DNA of 47,322 nucleotides, taken from assembly GCF_012911975.1 (NCBI RefSeq), contig NZ_SMDQ01000041.1, positions 4,132 to 51,453 of the forward strand, written 5' to 3'. Positions within the stretch are counted from its first letter, which is position 1; the number at the start of each line of letters is the position of its first letter. The notes below the pieces were generated by a model. The model saw nothing but the letters and a program-made list of their open reading frames with translations, searched no databases and was not told the origin of the DNA. Of the stretch, positions 25,471-35,461 are shown in pieces. The translations under genes and the position numbers were made by a program. Source of the stretch: Nodosilinea sp. P-1105. GTDB lineage: Bacteria; Cyanobacteriota; Cyanobacteriia; Phormidesmidales; Phormidesmidaceae.

Positions 25471-27336
25471 ATGCGCCAATTTATCAAATACACCCTGGCT
25501 AGCCTGACCGGGTCGATCTTATTTTTCATGCTGTTGGGTTTTTTGCTGACGGTGGGGGCTGTGGGCCTGGTGGGGGTTTTGCTAGCCAGTTTGACCCGAG
25601 GCCCTGATCCGCCCACCATCGCTGACCAGACCTTGTTGGTGTATGACCTCTCTACACCCATTTCCGATGGTCCGGCCCTGGCCGATCCCCGGTCAATGAT
25701 CCTGGCCTCTCCAGCGACCCCCACGGCCCTATCCCTGCGCCAGGCGGTGGCTGCCCTGGAGGCAGCCGCTGAGGATCCTCGCATTGCCGGGTTATATCTT
25801 AAGGGGGGAGCCACTGTCGGCACCGGGCTAGCCAATCAAATGGAGCTTTACCCCGCCATTCAAGCCTTTCGAGAGGCGGATAAGCCTGTGTTGGCCTATG
25901 ACGTCGCTTGGAGTGAGCGGGAATATTATCTGGCCGCCCTGGCCGATACGGTGTACCTGAACCCCCTGGGCAGCGTGGAAATGAATGGTCTCTATGCGGA
26001 AGTGATGTATCAGGCAGAGGCCCTGGACAATTTGGGGATTGGGGTGCAGGTGACCCGGGTGGGGGCTTACAAGTCGGCGGTGGAACCGTTTATTGCCGAT
26101 AGTATGAGCTCCGAGGAGCGCACGCAAATTCAACAGTTGCTGGATGATGTGTGGCAGACCATGGTGACGGATATAGTTGAGCCGCGATCGCTAGCGCCCC
26201 AGCAACTGCAAGCCATTGCCGATAGCCAGGGATTTTTATTTGGGGAAGCGGCCCAGACCGAAAATCTAGTGGATGAAATCGCCTACGAAGATGAGGTGAT
26301 CGAAGCCTTGCGGGACATTACCGGGCAGGAGGGCGATCGCAATGATCGCCCCAACGCTCCCAGCTTTCGCCAGATTAGCTTAGGTCGCTATGCCCGCACC
26401 ATCGACGATGACCTGGTGACTCGTCGCTCCAGCAACCAGATAGCGGTGGTCTATGCCGAGGGGCCGATTGTGGACGGTGAAAGCGGCGGTGGCTTTGGCC
26501 AACCCCAGGTGATTGCTGGCAACACCCTGGCCCGGCAGCTCCGACGACTGCGGCAAGATGACACTGTCAAGGCGGTTGTTCTGCGGGTGAATAGCCCCGG
26601 CGGTAGCGCCACCGCCTCAGATGTGATTTTGCGGGAGCTACAACTGCTGCAAGAGGCCGATAAACCCGTGGTGGTGTCCATGGGCAACGTGGCTGCCTCT
26701 GGTGGCTACTGGATCTCGGCCCTGGCGGACAGCATTGTGGCTCAACCAGCAACCATTACCGGCTCGATTGGGGTCTACAGCTTGTTTCTGAACCTGCAAG
26801 AGCTAGGGGACAAGGTCGGCGTCTCCTGGGATGGGGTCAAAACTGGGGAACTGGCCGATATTCTTTCACCGACGCGGCCTAAGACTGAGCAGGAACTGGC
26901 GATTTTGCAAACCGCCGTCGACAACATCTACGACACCTTCTTAGACCGGGTGGAAGCCGGACGGGACCTGCCCCGGGCTACGGTGACCGATGTGGCCCAA
27001 GGACGGGTCTGGTCTGGTACCGCCGCCCAGGACCTGGGCCTCGTCGATGAACTGGGGGGGTTGAGTCAGGCGATCGCGATCGCCGCAGACCTGGCCGACT
27101 TAGATGATGACTGGCGTCTACGGGAGTATCCTGAACCGGACGACTGGCAGCGGTTTTTTACCCTGTTTGTATCTCAGCCAACCCAGACCCAGTGGACCAG
27201 CTGGCTAACCACAGATAGCCCCGATCCTGTCACCAACCAATTGCTCAACGTGTGGGACGAAGTCAGCCTGCTGCAAACCCTCAACGATCCCAGGGGGCTC
27301 TACTTGCTCATGCCCTACCAAATTCGCTTGCAATAG
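25471..27336 (+). CDS. sppA: signal peptide peptidase SppA, 67-kDa type
   Basis: SppA is a membrane serine protease that degrades cleaved signal peptides. The 621-residue product is of the long, two-domain type. An N-terminal membrane span (about 13-42) is followed by domain 1 with the catalytic lysine K201 (VGAYKSAVEPF) and domain 2 with the nucleophile S410 (GNVAASGGYWISA) and VVLRVNSPGGSATASD. These match the E. coli Lys/Ser dyad in position. In cyanobacteria SppA homologues have also been linked to acclimation of light-harvesting complexes. It closes the ycf51-tatA-sppA run. Confidence 0.93.
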   Translation: MRQFIKYTLASLTGSILFFMLLGFLLTVGAVGLVGVLLASLTRGPDPPTIADQTLLVYDLSTPISDGPALADPRSMILASPATPTALSLRQAVAALEAAAEDPRIAGLYLKGGATVGTGLANQMELYPAIQAFREADKPVLAYDVAWSEREYYLAALADTVYLNPLGSVEMNGLYAEVMYQAEALDNLGIGVQVTRVGAYKSAVEPFIADSMSSEERTQIQQLLDDVWQTMVTDIVEPRSLAPQQLQAIADSQGFLFGEAAQTENLVDEIAYEDEVIEALRDITGQEGDRNDRPNAPSFRQISLGRYARTIDDDLVTRRSSNQIAVVYAEGPIVDGESGGGFGQPQVIAGNTLARQLRRLRQDDTVKAVVLRVNSPGGSATASDVILRELQLLQEADKPVVVSMGNVAASGGYWISALADSIVAQPATITGSIGVYSLFLNLQELGDKVGVSWDGVKTGELADILSPTRPKTEQELAILQTAVDNIYDTFLDRVEAGRDLPRATVTDVAQGRVWSGTAAQDLGLVDELGGLSQAIAIAADLADLDDDWRLREYPEPDDWQRFFTLFVSQPTQTQWTSWLTTDSPDPVTNQLLNVWDEVSLLQTLNDPRGLYLLMPYQIRLQ

Positions 27337-27445
27337 CGCCAAGGCATTGCAGCAGTCAGTTTTGTGGAGTTCTGCGATCGCGCCACCTAACCTACGAAAA
27401 CTATGCTTAAAAAGTGGAGATCCTAGGATACAGAAGTTCCCCTTT

Positions 27446-27469
27446 TTGCCTTCTGCCTTTCCGTACTAC
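27446..27469. repeat. repeat family R2, single end
   Basis: On the minus strand this reads GTAGTACGGAAAGGCAGAAG, identical to the left end at 7648-7667. The TAG within GTAGTACG (27466-27468) is the stop codon of the adjacent SDR gene. No second end was recognised nearby. Confidence 0.6.
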
Positions 27470-28551
27470 CCCTCAGCAATGCCGTGTACCCGGAGTAGGT
27501 CTGCCATGGTAGAGCAATAGGGCTCCATGGCAAAGGTGGCCGGGTTCACCGTCCCCTTGTAGACAAAGTGACGGTACTGCAAGCAGAAATAATCCCAAGG
27601 GGCCATCTGCACCCGAAATAGGGTGATCAACACATCCGCCAGCCAAAAATAGAGAGGAATTTGAAACCAAATGCGCTTGCCCAGGTAGTCGCAGGTTTGC
27701 TGTACCGCCTGATCGGCTGACAGGGGAGGATTGCCTAAGACAAACTCTCGGTAACCCGCCTGGGAAGGATGTTCTAGCAGATAATTGACCACGGTGGCAA
27801 TGTCTTGGGCGTGGGCAAAGTGAAAGCCAGCATCCGCCTTAAAGAATCGAATCAAGCCGATCCACTTGGTAACATCTTGCAGCCCAGCAGAAATAAAGGA
27901 GTAGGGCTTGTCCTTATCGCCGCCAAACACCAGGGTGGGAAACACCGTAGTGACTTTATCGTAGATGGCTAGTTCCGGCAGTCGTTGATGGCAGTTGTAC
28001 TTACTACGAATATAGTCGGTACCTAGCTGCGCCGCTTCTGGCAGCGGCTGACTCTGCTGATTCAAAATGCTAGCGGTGGAAAAATAAATCACCTGCTGAC
28101 ACCGCTGTGGATCAAGCAGACTCAGCACGTGCAGGTTATCGTCCACATTGGTCTTGTACACATAGTCTGGCTCCCCCCCCCAAGCGGCAGCGGTCAAGAT
28201 AGCCATGTCCATGGTGGGCAGCAGATCGGCGTACTGATCACTATCCCCTAACCCACCCAGCAAAATATGCACCTGAGGATTATCCTGCACCGGCAGGCGC
28301 AGCTTTTCTGGGTGGCGCAACAGCAAAAAGAGCTCATAGCGGTTAGTTTGCAGCAACAGTTCCAGGATGTAGTGCCCAATGCAGCCGCTGGCACCGGTGA
28401 TAAAGATTCGCGGTCGGCCAGTCTCTGGGGAAGATGAATCCAAGGTGTCCAAATCGTTAGTTAGGCTCAACGGAAATAACTCGACAGTATTGGTTAGACG
28501 GTATTGATGAGTTGATGGTCTGGGGCTTAGTCCTGTGACACTTTGCTTCAT
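27466..28551 (-). CDS. NAD-dependent epimerase/dehydratase-like SDR
   Basis: From the ATG at 28551 this is 361 residues; a TTG at 28605 would add 18. It is an extended short-chain dehydrogenase: after a ~45-residue leader comes the nucleotide-binding IFITGASGCIGHYILELLL, then VIYFSTASILNQ and the active-site pair in DYIRSKYNCHQ (Y-x3-K). The C-terminal part includes FHFAHAQDIATVVNYLLEHP and a hydrophobic stretch (FWLADVLITLFRVQMAPW) that may associate with the membrane. The substrate is likely a nucleotide sugar or a lipid-linked group, but this is unproven. The stop codon lies within repeat R2. Confidence 0.85.
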   Translation of the reverse strand: MKQSVTGLSPRPSTHQYRLTNTVELFPLSLTNDLDTLDSSSPETGRPRIFITGASGCIGHYILELLLQTNRYELFLLLRHPEKLRLPVQDNPQVHILLGGLGDSDQYADLLPTMDMAILTAAAWGGEPDYVYKTNVDDNLHVLSLLDPQRCQQVIYFSTASILNQQSQPLPEAAQLGTDYIRSKYNCHQRLPELAIYDKVTTVFPTLVFGGDKDKPYSFISAGLQDVTKWIGLIRFFKADAGFHFAHAQDIATVVNYLLEHPSQAGYREFVLGNPPLSADQAVQQTCDYLGKRIWFQIPLYFWLADVLITLFRVQMAPWDYFCLQYRHFVYKGTVNPATFAMEPYCSTMADLLRVHGIAEG

Positions 28552-28808
28552 CAGTATGCAACAAAGTATCCCTGTAGATGGCAACCATCTTTGATTTAGC
28601 TCCAATGTCTAACATAGCTCTTTGGTCATGATTTACCCCAGACTCCGATCAGTGGATTTAGCCAGAGCGTCCATAAAGCCCAGATAAAGTTCACGATTAC
28701 TATCCGGTCTTTTCAGTGACATTGCGTAAAAGGGAGTGCCATCCTGGTGCTGTCCTGATTTGATTGTCACATTATTGATTGTTCAATGGCCCAATGGCCC
28801 TATTTCCT

Positions 28809-29327
28809 ATGACCTTCGGTAACGTTTACTACCTTGGCGGCTTCAGGATAGCTAATCGCAAGGCTCAGTCCCAGGGGTTTACTCTGCTGGAACTGATGAT
28901 TGTGGTGGTGATCTTAGGCCTGCTGAGTGCCCTGGTATGGCCCAGCTTCATGAGATATACAACCCGGGCTCGGCAGGCCAATGCCTTGAAGTATGTGGGC
29001 AGCTTAAGCCGAGCCCAACAGTATTATTTTTTAGAGCATGCTCGCTTCGCCAGTTCCCTGGCCGAGTTGGGGTTTAATCACCTGGATGCAGCCCCGGACT
29101 ATGGCTATGCCGTTAAGCTGGCTGACAATGGCACCACCGTGGTTGTGGCTGCCCCAGCCAATGATGAGCTCAAGGGGTATGCGGGGTTGGTCTATACCAC
29201 CACCGACAATGGCGGCAATGCTGTGATCTCTACCTTGGTCTGCGAGGGGAGTCGAACCGCGATCGCCGCACCGACCCTAGTGGCCGTGGGTAGCCAACTC
29301 AAAATTGCAGATTGTGCCCAGCTGTAG
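28809..29327 (+). CDS. type IV pilin-like protein (prepilin)
   Basis: This ORF gives 172 residues from the ATG at 28809; an ATG at 28794 and a TTG at 28779 are also open. The prepilin peptidase site is Q-G-FTLLELMIVVVILGLL, with glutamate at mature position 5 and a hydrophobic helix ending near VWPSFMRY. The helix continues as ARQANALKYVGSLSRAQQYY and leads to a small globular domain with two cysteines (VCEGSR and IADCAQL) that could form the terminal disulfide loop of pilins. It would be a minor or major pilin, or a pseudopilin. No other pilus genes are adjacent. It is followed by an R2-like repeat end. Confidence 0.85.
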   Translation: MTFGNVYYLGGFRIANRKAQSQGFTLLELMIVVVILGLLSALVWPSFMRYTTRARQANALKYVGSLSRAQQYYFLEHARFASSLAELGFNHLDAAPDYGYAVKLADNGTTVVVAAPANDELKGYAGLVYTTTDNGGNAVISTLVCEGSRTAIAAPTLVAVGSQLKIADCAQL

Positions 29328-29364
29328 CCCAGCAAGCTTATGGCTGAGGGTGTCAGGTCTTAGG

Positions 29365-29395
29365 ACGGGTTGGCTGACTGATGCCGCAGAGTACT
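29365..29395. repeat. repeat family R2, degenerate right end
   Basis: TGCCGCAGAGTACTG resembles the right ends TGCCACAGAGTACTAG (7735-7750) and TGCCTCAGAGTACTAG (10337-10352). It lies 40-70 bases after the pilin stop codon, again at a gene's 3' end. Confidence 0.4.
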
Positions 29396-29557
29396 GTAAT
29401 TTAGAATTCCCGCAGGTTAGGTGAAGCGCAGTGGATGCTGTTGCCCCCCAGCCTATGATTACCATAGATAGTCTTAGCCCTCTTTAACCAAAAAACTCTG
29501 TCACTACGCTTCATATTTTGTTACAACAAGAGGGAAGTTGGGTTGGTATTAACCTTT

Positions 29558-30352
29558 ATGTTTAGCGGCTTTACTGGATTCCAGGCAAATGCAGCTAATG
29601 ATTTCGGTGAACGGATGATCAATTCTGTGGTCACCCAATCGCTGCGTCACCTGTTTAGCCGGAGCGAGTCAATGGATGTAGCCGTGCGCTGCTCTCCCCC
29701 CAGTAAACTGCTCCAGGGTATGGTCGACAGCTTTCGCATGGAAGGCCAGGGGCTGGTGATTCGCAAAGAATTTGAAGCGGCGGAAATGATGTTTGAAACC
29801 GATGCCGTGGCCATTGATGTGGGGGCGGCCATTGGCGGCAAAATTCGTCTTCGCCAACCGACTCAGGCCATTGCTCAGGTGGTGCTCACAGAGGCGGCTA
29901 TCAACCAGGCCTTTAAGGCTAAATTGGTCCGTCAGCACCTGGAGGGGGTGACCGATGATCAGGTCACTAACCTATCGGGAGGGGATCCGGTGACATTCCG
30001 CGATCTACAAATGACTTTGTTGCCGGACCAAGCGATTAAAATTGCCGCTAAAACTGATTTGCCCAATCGTCAGAACCTGCCCTTGCAGCTGACCGCCAAA
30101 ATTACCGTGGAAAAACGGCGGCGGATTATCTTTGCCGATGCTGAATTTCTGCCTGAAGGCATCCCAGAGGAGGTGCGTTCCCTATCGGCAACCCTCACCA
30201 AAGGATTGGCTATGGTGCTCAACCGCATGGTGGATCTAGAGCGGTTTGACCTAGATGGGGTGCTGCTGCGGGTCAACCGGCTAGAGACAAAGGGCGATCG
30301 CCTGGTGTTTAGCGGCTATGCCCAGATTGATCATTTCCCCGGGGCGGCGTGA
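29558..30352 (+). CDS. DUF2993/LmeA-family phospholipid-binding-like protein
   Basis: From the ATG at 29558 (MFSGFTGFQANAANDFGERM) this is 264 residues; a TTG at 29543, with AGAGGGA upstream, would add five. It resembles the cyanobacterial DUF2993 proteins, related to LmeA, which have a tubular lipid-binding fold. Typical segments are VAVRCSPPSKLLQGMVDSFR, DAVAIDVGAAIGGKIRLRQP, AIAQVVLTEAAINQAFKAKL and KRRRIIFADAEFLPEGIP. No cleavable signal peptide is evident, so export is uncertain. The molecular role in cyanobacteria is unknown. Confidence 0.82.
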   Translation: MFSGFTGFQANAANDFGERMINSVVTQSLRHLFSRSESMDVAVRCSPPSKLLQGMVDSFRMEGQGLVIRKEFEAAEMMFETDAVAIDVGAAIGGKIRLRQPTQAIAQVVLTEAAINQAFKAKLVRQHLEGVTDDQVTNLSGGDPVTFRDLQMTLLPDQAIKIAAKTDLPNRQNLPLQLTAKITVEKRRRIIFADAEFLPEGIPEEVRSLSATLTKGLAMVLNRMVDLERFDLDGVLLRVNRLETKGDRLVFSGYAQIDHFPGAA

Positions 30353-30436
30353 TCTAGGGAAAGGTTGGCAAACGGAGAGGGGGGTGATGAGGGGAAACCG
30401 CTCCGAGTCTACCCGTAGGGTAGGAGTGATGGGGCG

Positions 30437-30463
30437 TAGGGGCAGACCGGTGTGTCTGCCCTA
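30437..30463. repeat. dispersed palindrome, family R3 (GGGGCAGAC)
   Basis: TAGGGGCAGAC and GTCTGCCCTA form a palindrome with a short centre. Similar palindromes occur at 43256-43279 and 43336-43361. It lies between the DUF2993 gene and apt. There is no T-run, so it is probably a repeat rather than a terminator. Confidence 0.5.
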
Positions 30464-30507
30464 AGGTGGTAGCATAGCTACGGCCTGCGACCTGTGACTT
30501 CCCAACT

Positions 30508-31020
30508 ATGGATCTAAAATCCCATATTCGCGACATTCCTGACTTTCCCCAACCCGGGATTTTATTTCGCGATATTACCCCCCTATTGGCCAACCCCACA
30601 TCAATGCAGTACAGCATTGATCTGTTTGCTGAGCAGGTGGCGGGGTTACAGCCAGACTATATCGCTGGCATCGAATCGCGGGGGTTTATGTTTGGCATGC
30701 CCCTGGCCTATAAGTTGGGGGTCGGGTTCGCCCCGGTGCGCAAGCCTGGCAAGTTGCCCGCTGCGGTTCACTCGGCCACCTATGAGTTGGAGTACGGCAA
30801 CGACACCCTAGAGCTCCACCAGGATGCGTTTCCGGCCGGGAGTCGGGTGTTGATTATCGACGACCTGATTGCCACGGGGGGCACAGCAGCGGCTACCGCT
30901 GATCTGGTCGTTCAAACTGGCAGTACCGTAGCAGGCTTTGGCTTTGTAATTGAGTTGTTGGCTTTGCAGGGGCGGTCTAAGCTACCCGAAGCTCCAGTGA
31001 CGGTCCTCTTGCAGTACTGA
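30508..31020 (+). CDS. apt: adenine phosphoribosyltransferase
   Basis: Apt salvages adenine by joining it to PRPP to give AMP. The 170-residue product begins [20 protein letters not shown], with [38 protein letters not shown] and the PRPP-binding motif [16 protein letters not shown] (about residues 114-129). Length and motifs are normal for the family. It converges on miaA with a 32-base gap and no strong terminator. Confidence 0.95.
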   Translation: MDLKSHIRDIPDFPQPGILFRDITPLLANPTSMQYSIDLFAEQVAGLQPDYIAGIESRGFMFGMPLAYKLGVGFAPVRKPGKLPAAVHSATYELEYGNDTLELHQDAFPAGSRVLIIDDLIATGGTAAATADLVVQTGSTVAGFGFVIELLALQGRSKLPEAPVTVLLQY

Positions 31021-31052
31021 CCCATAGAGCTATGCTCCTCCGGGGCAGGGGC

Positions 31053-32054
31053 TTAGAGGGTTGCATGGCCATCCAACCACTGGCAAGCGGTTCCCCACAC
31101 CTGATCCACCAGATCGGCGGCGTCAGCGTCAAACCACTGGACGGTGGCGCGGTTGCGAAACCAGGTGCGCTGGCGCTTAGCAAACTGACGGGTGTGGCGC
31201 ACAATCTCTGCCTGGGCCACGGCCAGAGAATAATCCCCTTGTAAGTGGCGTAGCATTTCGGCGTAGCCGAGGGTTTGCAGTAGGGGCAAGTCAGTTCCGT
31301 ACCTGTGGGCCAGGGTAGCCACTTCATGCTTCAGCCCAACTTCGATCATGGTCTGGGTGCGCTGGGCGATGCGGCGCTGCAGGCTGTCTGGGTCGCTGTC
31401 TAAGCCTAAGTAGAGAATGGGGTAATCCGGAGGGGCGGTCCCTTGCAGGGTAGTCAGGGGTTGGCCGCTGACGTAAAACACCTCTAGGGCGCGCACGGTG
31501 CGGACTGGGTCATGGGGATGAATACGGCGGGCGGCAACTGGGTCTAGGGTTTGTAGCAGGGTATAGCAGTGGGGCTGCCCCAGGGTTGCTAACTGCTGGC
31601 GTAAGGCCGGTTGGGGGGCGACGGGGGGAATCCTCAGCCCCTTGACCACCGCATCGATGTAGAGCCCCGTGCCGCCCACCAGCATGGGCATCACGGCGCG
31701 ATCGCGATGAATCGTCTGAATTAAGTCCTGGGCTTGGCGCTGGTACTCTGCCAGAGTCAGGGACTCTGTGGGGTCACAAATGTCGATCAGCGCGTGGGGC
31801 ACTTGCTGCTGCTCCTGGAGGGAAGGTTTTGCGGTACCAATGTCAAACTCTCGGTATACTTGTCGAGAGTCGGCACTGAGAATCACCCCTGGCGATCGCT
31901 GGGCCAGGGCCAAAGCCAATCCCGACTTTCCCGTAGCAGTCGCACCACCAATTACCAGCAAAAATGGTACAATTGAACCATGTGGCCAGGATGTTTCCTG
32001 GGGTAGTGCTAATTTTGGAAAATTTAGAGGTTCCACCCCTCGGTTAATCTTCAT
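31053..32054 (-). CDS. miaA: tRNA dimethylallyltransferase
   Basis: MiaA transfers a dimethylallyl group to A37 of tRNAs that read UNN codons. The 333-residue product has the P-loop VIGGATATGKSGLALALAQ (about residues 33-51), VILSADSRQVYREFDIGTAK and VGGTGLYIDAVVKGL. The C-terminal YAEMLRHLQGDYSLAVAQAE and TRQFAKRQRTWFR follow. The N-terminus (MKINRGVEPLNFPKLALPQE) is about 30 residues longer than in many homologues, so translation may begin later. It is divergent from gyrB with only 107 bases between starts, so the two promoters must overlap. Confidence 0.93.
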   Translation of the reverse strand: MKINRGVEPLNFPKLALPQETSWPHGSIVPFLLVIGGATATGKSGLALALAQRSPGVILSADSRQVYREFDIGTAKPSLQEQQQVPHALIDICDPTESLTLAEYQRQAQDLIQTIHRDRAVMPMLVGGTGLYIDAVVKGLRIPPVAPQPALRQQLATLGQPHCYTLLQTLDPVAARRIHPHDPVRTVRALEVFYVSGQPLTTLQGTAPPDYPILYLGLDSDPDSLQRRIAQRTQTMIEVGLKHEVATLAHRYGTDLPLLQTLGYAEMLRHLQGDYSLAVAQAEIVRHTRQFAKRQRTWFRNRATVQWFDADAADLVDQVWGTACQWLDGHATL

Positions 32055-32090
32055 CTCAAGTTGCCTTAGAATCCTCTACGGCTGGTTTGT

Positions 32091-34102
<2,012 letters not shown>

Positions 34103-34187
34103 CGCTCATGTGTAGAGCCATGAAGCCGAGGCCGTATCAGTCTACTCATTCCTTTACAATTTAAACGTCACCTATTCGCCAAAGCTT

Positions 34188-34400
34188 ATGCCTGTTGAAA
34201 CCGTTGGTAGTCCACCCCCTGAAGCCGATCAAATTCGGTCGGTATTACAGCAGCAGTTGCCCGACATTATCGCTAGCTTTAACCAGGTGCTGCGGGAGCA
34301 GTACGGAATTGCGGGGGTCAGTGTTGGCGGCTTTACCGTAGTTCCAGAGAGCGCAGCAGCGGCCGTCACCTGCGATCGCGACGGTTGCTCGGTTGGCTGA
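34188..34400 (+). CDS. small protein, unknown function
   Basis: This 70-residue frame begins MPVETVGSPPPEADQIRSVL and has a helical first half (LQQQLPDIIASFNQVLREQY) and a C-terminal part ending AAVTCDRDGCSVG with two cysteines five residues apart. No signal peptide or membrane span is visible. An AT-rich sequence lies upstream. Codon use matches neighbours. It could be a small regulator or metal-binding peptide, but I do not recognise it. Confidence 0.5.
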   Translation: MPVETVGSPPPEADQIRSVLQQQLPDIIASFNQVLREQYGIAGVSVGGFTVVPESAAAAVTCDRDGCSVG

Positions 34401-34468
34401 TTTAGATGGGCCAACAACTGGGCTAATTCAGCACGATAGAACTGTGGCTGGAGCGTCAGTACAGTATG

Positions 34469-34830
34469 TCAAGAACCCAGGGTTCTGCCCTGGTGTTCTA
34501 GGGGCAGCGTCCTTAACAGGTCAGCGGCGACGGCGGCAGCAGCCACAGTGCGATCGCTGACCGCAAAGAATTCCACATCCAGTTCCAGGATGTCCTGCAT
34601 CACAGCTTGGAACTCAGCGAAGTTCCGCTGGAGCTCTTCCCAGCCTTCAGTGCCGGTAATCAGCAAATCATAGGGTAGCTGGCCCCGACTCCGGTCATCT
34701 CTCCCCCCGCTTGAGAACCGTTGGGAGTCTGGCAGGCAGCTAGTAGCAGTGCCAGGGCAGAGGTCAGCGATGCCAATCGCTTGACGCCAAGTTGTATTTT
34801 TAAGCTTATGGAGTTAAGTGATATCCTCAT
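34469..34830 (-). pseudogene. PhnD-like substrate-binding lipoprotein, truncated and frameshifted
   Basis: An ATG at 34830 opens MRISLNSISLKIQLGVKRLA, then a hydrophobic stretch and a lipobox LLLAAC-QT, but the frame stops at 34660. Just before, a run of six G (minus strand) marks the shift: one more G joins it to GQLPYDLLITGTEGWEELQR, FAEFQAVMQDILELDVEFFA and VSDRTVAAAA in the next frame, which ends at 34469. The joined product of ~119 residues resembles only the first third of PhnD-type periplasmic binding proteins, so it is also truncated. No ABC transporter genes are nearby. Confidence 0.55.
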
Positions 34831-34978
34831 TTACTGCTAATCGAAGCTGGAAAAACTTAGGCATAAATAGATGGTTTACCTATAGCCGTGGCAACATCCA
34901 GTACAAAAGTCAGACATCAGCTCTCTGTCATAGAACCATCACCATGGGGCCGTCACCAGCGATTTATCGCGCTAAACT

Positions 34979-34992
34979 GTAACTATAGATAC
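34979..34992. promoter_or_regulatory. NtcA-type palindrome TGTA-N8-TACA
   Basis: GTA-N8-TAC (with flanking T and A, inside a longer CTGTA...TACAG symmetry) matches the consensus of the nitrogen regulator NtcA. It lies ~130 bases before a small membrane protein gene and ~150 bases before the start of the broken lipoprotein gene on the other strand. No TAN3T box stands at the usual distance, so function is uncertain. A 14-base match of this kind may also arise by chance about once per window. Confidence 0.35.
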
Positions 34993-35119
34993 AGCACAAC
35001 AAAACGACGTTTTTCTTTTTTCCGGAAAGCCTACGGTCAATGATGTAGATTAACCCAGGCCAGGGAACCCTATTGAAGAGAACGCCCAATCTACCGCTGC
35101 CCTGTGGAGGCATAGGCTC

Positions 35120-35239
35120 ATGATGGATACGACATTGACTTCTGGACTCGAAATTATTGCTGTGATCACAGTGATGACCCTAGTTGTTTGCCCAATGCTG
35201 GTATGGGTACTGCCTGATCGCAGTCGTCCAGCCAACTAA
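35120..35239 (+). CDS. 39-residue single-span membrane protein
   Basis: The frame starts ATGATG at 35120 with GGAGG ten bases upstream and encodes MMDTTLTSGLEIIAVITVMT, a membrane segment of about 22 residues (about 10-32, ending LVVCPMLVWVL), then PDRSRPAN with positive charge, predicting an N-out/C-in orientation. A strong terminator follows 50 bases after the stop. The size is typical of small subunits of photosystems, cytochrome b6f or NDH-1, but the sequence does not match any that I can recall (PetG/L/M/N, PsbI/J/K/M/T/X/Y, PsaI/J/M). Confidence 0.65.
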   Translation: MMDTTLTSGLEIIAVITVMTLVVCPMLVWVLPDRSRPAN

Positions 35240-35291
35240 ACATTCGGTTTGCCCAGGCAAGATTTCAGTCAGGGTGAAAAAACGCCAGTAC

Positions 35292-35331
35292 AAAGCCGGA
35301 GCTACTCCTCCCACGAGTGGCTCCGGCTTTT
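35292..35331 (+). terminator. intrinsic terminator of the small membrane protein gene
   Basis: AAAGCCGGAGC (35292-35302) pairs with GCTCCGGCTTT (35320-35330), extended by ACTC/GAGT, and ends in TTTT on the plus strand. It is the clearest Rho-independent terminator in the window. It closes the unit holding the 39-residue gene and, being AAA/TTT flanked, could also act on the minus strand after sir. Confidence 0.8.
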
Positions 35332-35335
35332 GATT

Positions 35336-35397
35336 AGGTGACCTCTAGGAAACGTTCTACCGAGTGGTGGGCAATGCCCACCCTACGAAAGCTACGA
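35336..35397. repeat. dispersed repeat, family R1, copy 3
   Basis: AGGTGACCTCTAGGAAACGT, then a GGTGGGCAATGCCCACCCTACG block, match the copies at 60-132 and 6725-6798. The following bases (to about 35470) contain two further CCTACG/CTACGATCGCTG motifs and run up to the stop codon of sir. Confidence 0.6.
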
Positions 35398-35461
35398 TCG
35401 CTGACAACAAGCGGGATTATCTTGCTCGGAAATCTCCTTAGATGGTCACCCTACGGGACCC

